A stretch of 64,000 bases of DNA from Oenococcus sp. UCMA 16435 (GTDB taxonomy: Bacteria > Bacillota > Bacilli > Lactobacillales > Lactobacillaceae), in the NCBI GenBank assembly GCA_004010835.2, contig CP030868.2:558001-622000 (forward strand), in the 5' to 3' direction. This document shows, piece by piece, positions 62,656-64,000 of this stretch; position 1 is the stretch's first letter, and each line of letters opens with the position of its first letter. Both the position numbers and the translations under genes were made by a program. The notes under the pieces were generated by a model, which saw only the letters and a list, made by a program, of their open reading frames with translations, made no database searches and had not been told where the DNA came from.

Positions 62656-64000
62656 ATGAATGAAGATTCAATTAAAATAAAAGGATCAGAAAAAACACTA
62701 ACACCGGGAAAACTTTTTTATAACTGGTTTGCTGCTAATATCGGAATATTAGGATTCGTCTATGGGGCTATCATTGTAAGCTATCATCTATCCTTTATGC
62801 AATCAATCTTTGCAGCTCTAATCGGAGCCCTTTCATTCACGATACCAGGCTGGGTGGCAATGATCGGACAAAAAGAAGGAATTACAACCTTTAAATTGAG
62901 CCGTGCTGCTTATGGAACTCGTGGAAACAAGATTCCAAACTTCATTGCCTGGATCAATATGATTGGTTGGGTCTCGGTTAACGTTTTAACAGGAACTTTA
63001 TTGCTTACAGCAATGTTTAAAACAATTAGCATTCCCAAAAATACATTTTCTGAAGCAGTAGCCTTAGCTATCTTCGGTGGATTAGTTATTGCCTCAGGTC
63101 TACTTAAAGAAAATATTTTAGCCAAAATTCAAACCTGGTTAAGCTGGATTTTTGGAATATTAACATTGTTCATTTTATTGATATTTCTATTTAAAGCAAA
63201 TTGGGCTGAAGCATATCATTTACCGTCAGGAAGCTGGATCAAAGGTTTTTTGCCAGCAATAAGTATCATCGCTGCAGGATCCGGAATTTCTTGGTCTATG
63301 GCTGCTGCTGACTGGGGTGCTTATGTAAAAGCCGATACTAAACCCTTTGCTACTTTTTGGAATACGACTTTGGGCGGAGCAATTCCACTTTTTGTCCTAA
63401 TGTCAGGAGGGGTTCTGTTAAGCACGATTTCCCCAAACTTAGCAAATGCCAGCGAACCATTTTCAGTTATGTATAACGTATTGCCAAATTGGTTCGGTTT
63501 TACTTATTTTCTAGTAGCAGTGGGCGGTTTAATTCCGCAATGTATTATATCGCTGCGTTCAGCAAGAATTAATCTATCAACCGTCGGCATCAAGGTCTCT
63601 CAAAAAGTGTCACTTACAATCCACGGAGCTATTGTTATATTAATTCCGATTTACGTTTTGTTTGTCTCTGGAAATTTTCTAAGCAGTTTTGAACTTTTTC
63701 TTAATTTTCTTGGAATTTGCCTGGCATCTTGGGTTGCCATCTTCTTATGCGACAGTGTAATGTACAGGAAAAAAGGATACGATATCAAATTAATGGAAAC
63801 TAATTCGCTTATACACTATAAATGGGATGGAATAATTTCTTGGGTTCTGGCTACCCTTATCGGACTGTTATTCACAAATAACGCAATTTGGAATGGGCCG
63901 TTTGCCAGAGGAATATTTAGAAATAATAGTTTAGGTGTCTTCATTTCCGGAATCATCGCAATTGTATTCATGTTAATTTTCTACTCATTTAAAAGAATGG
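62656..64000 (+). CDS. NCS1-family nucleobase/nucleoside permease, incomplete at window end
   Basis: Open from ATG 62656 to the window end, 448 codons without stop. About 12 membrane segments; family landmarks are NWFAANIGILGF near TM1 and WSMAAADWGAYV in TM6. NCS1 members import cytosine, purines, allantoin, hydantoin or nucleosides. GGGG lies about 10 bases before the ATG. Third gene of the GntR operon. Confidence 0.88.
   Translation, partial: MNEDSIKIKGSEKTLTPGKLFYNWFAANIGILGFVYGAIIVSYHLSFMQSIFAALIGALSFTIPGWVAMIGQKEGITTFKLSRAAYGTRGNKIPNFIAWINMIGWVSVNVLTGTLLLTAMFKTISIPKNTFSEAVALAIFGGLVIASGLLKENILAKIQTWLSWIFGILTLFILLIFLFKANWAEAYHLPSGSWIKGFLPAISIIAAGSGISWSMAAADWGAYVKADTKPFATFWNTTLGGAIPLFVLMSGGVLLSTISPNLANASEPFSVMYNVLPNWFGFTYFLVAVGGLIPQCIISLRSARINLSTVGIKVSQKVSLTIHGAIVILIPIYVLFVSGNFLSSFELFLNFLGICLASWVAIFLCDSVMYRKKGYDIKLMETNSLIHYKWDGIISWVLATLIGLLFTNNAIWNGPFARGIFRNNSLGVFISGIIAIVFMLIFYSFKRM

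Overview
The window reads as chromosome of a low-GC Gram-positive lactic acid bacterium, most likely Oenococcus (Leuconostoc branch of Lactobacillaceae; O. oeni is my best guess). This rests on AT-rich coding, Lactobacillales protein types (PepX, LysM-CHAP and NlpC/P60-like wall proteins, SmpB-RNase R, Ung-Pta), the Firmicutes order mrnC-rlmB-sigH-secE-nusG-rplKAJL, and fast-evolving housekeeping proteins. The species is inference; no database was searched.

Layout. 1-10400 (minus strand): a DNA maintenance operon (dnaX, recR, yaaL, tmk, darA), the SRP RNA gene, pepX, a P-type cation ATPase, tadA, an RsmC-like methyltransferase and a small lipoyl-like protein. 10400-19210 (minus): the ribosomal stalk operons rplJL (with L10 leader) and rplKA, a gluconate permease/kinase pair lodged inside this normally continuous block, then nusG, secE, a SigH-like factor, rlmB and mrnC. 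19280-21590 (plus): an amino-acid ABC importer. 21634-26976 (minus): dusB, an NlpC/P60-like protein without catalytic Cys and His, a LysM-CHAP wall hydrolase, an HtrA protease without PDZ domain and a guanylate-kinase-like protein. 27048-37050: ABC-F protein, pta, ung, smpB, rnr, helD, phosphoglycerate mutase family. 37067-48174: cell-surface block with two FemABX aminoacyltransferases around a sortase, the four dTDP-L-rhamnose genes, a Fic protein, an auxin-efflux-type carrier and two paralogous family 2 glycosyltransferases. 48351-56338: an unknown protein, a tiny candidate ORF, an AraC regulator and a glycerophosphodiester uptake/degradation operon (ugpC-A-E-B, GDPD, metallophosphoesterase). 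56440-64000: catabolic accessory region with CsbX-type permease and TIM-barrel isomerase facing RpiR regulator and ribokinase, then GntR regulator, ADP-ribosylglycohydrolase-family enzyme and an NCS1 permease cut by the window end.

The most interesting points are: a DnaX clamp loader without the four-cysteine zinc module; many genes whose start codon lies 6-10 nt after a -10 box (leaderless mRNA candidates); acidic tails on ribosomal proteins L10 and L11; an NlpC/P60 pseudoenzyme; a Fic protein whose inhibitory-helix glutamate appears replaced; a 77-bp tandem duplication that rewrote the end of a glycosyltransferase; and a compact GntR / ADP-ribosylglycohydrolase / NCS1 permease locus with a very clear catabolite-controlled promoter, which I rate the best candidate for an undescribed ribosyl-compound salvage pathway.
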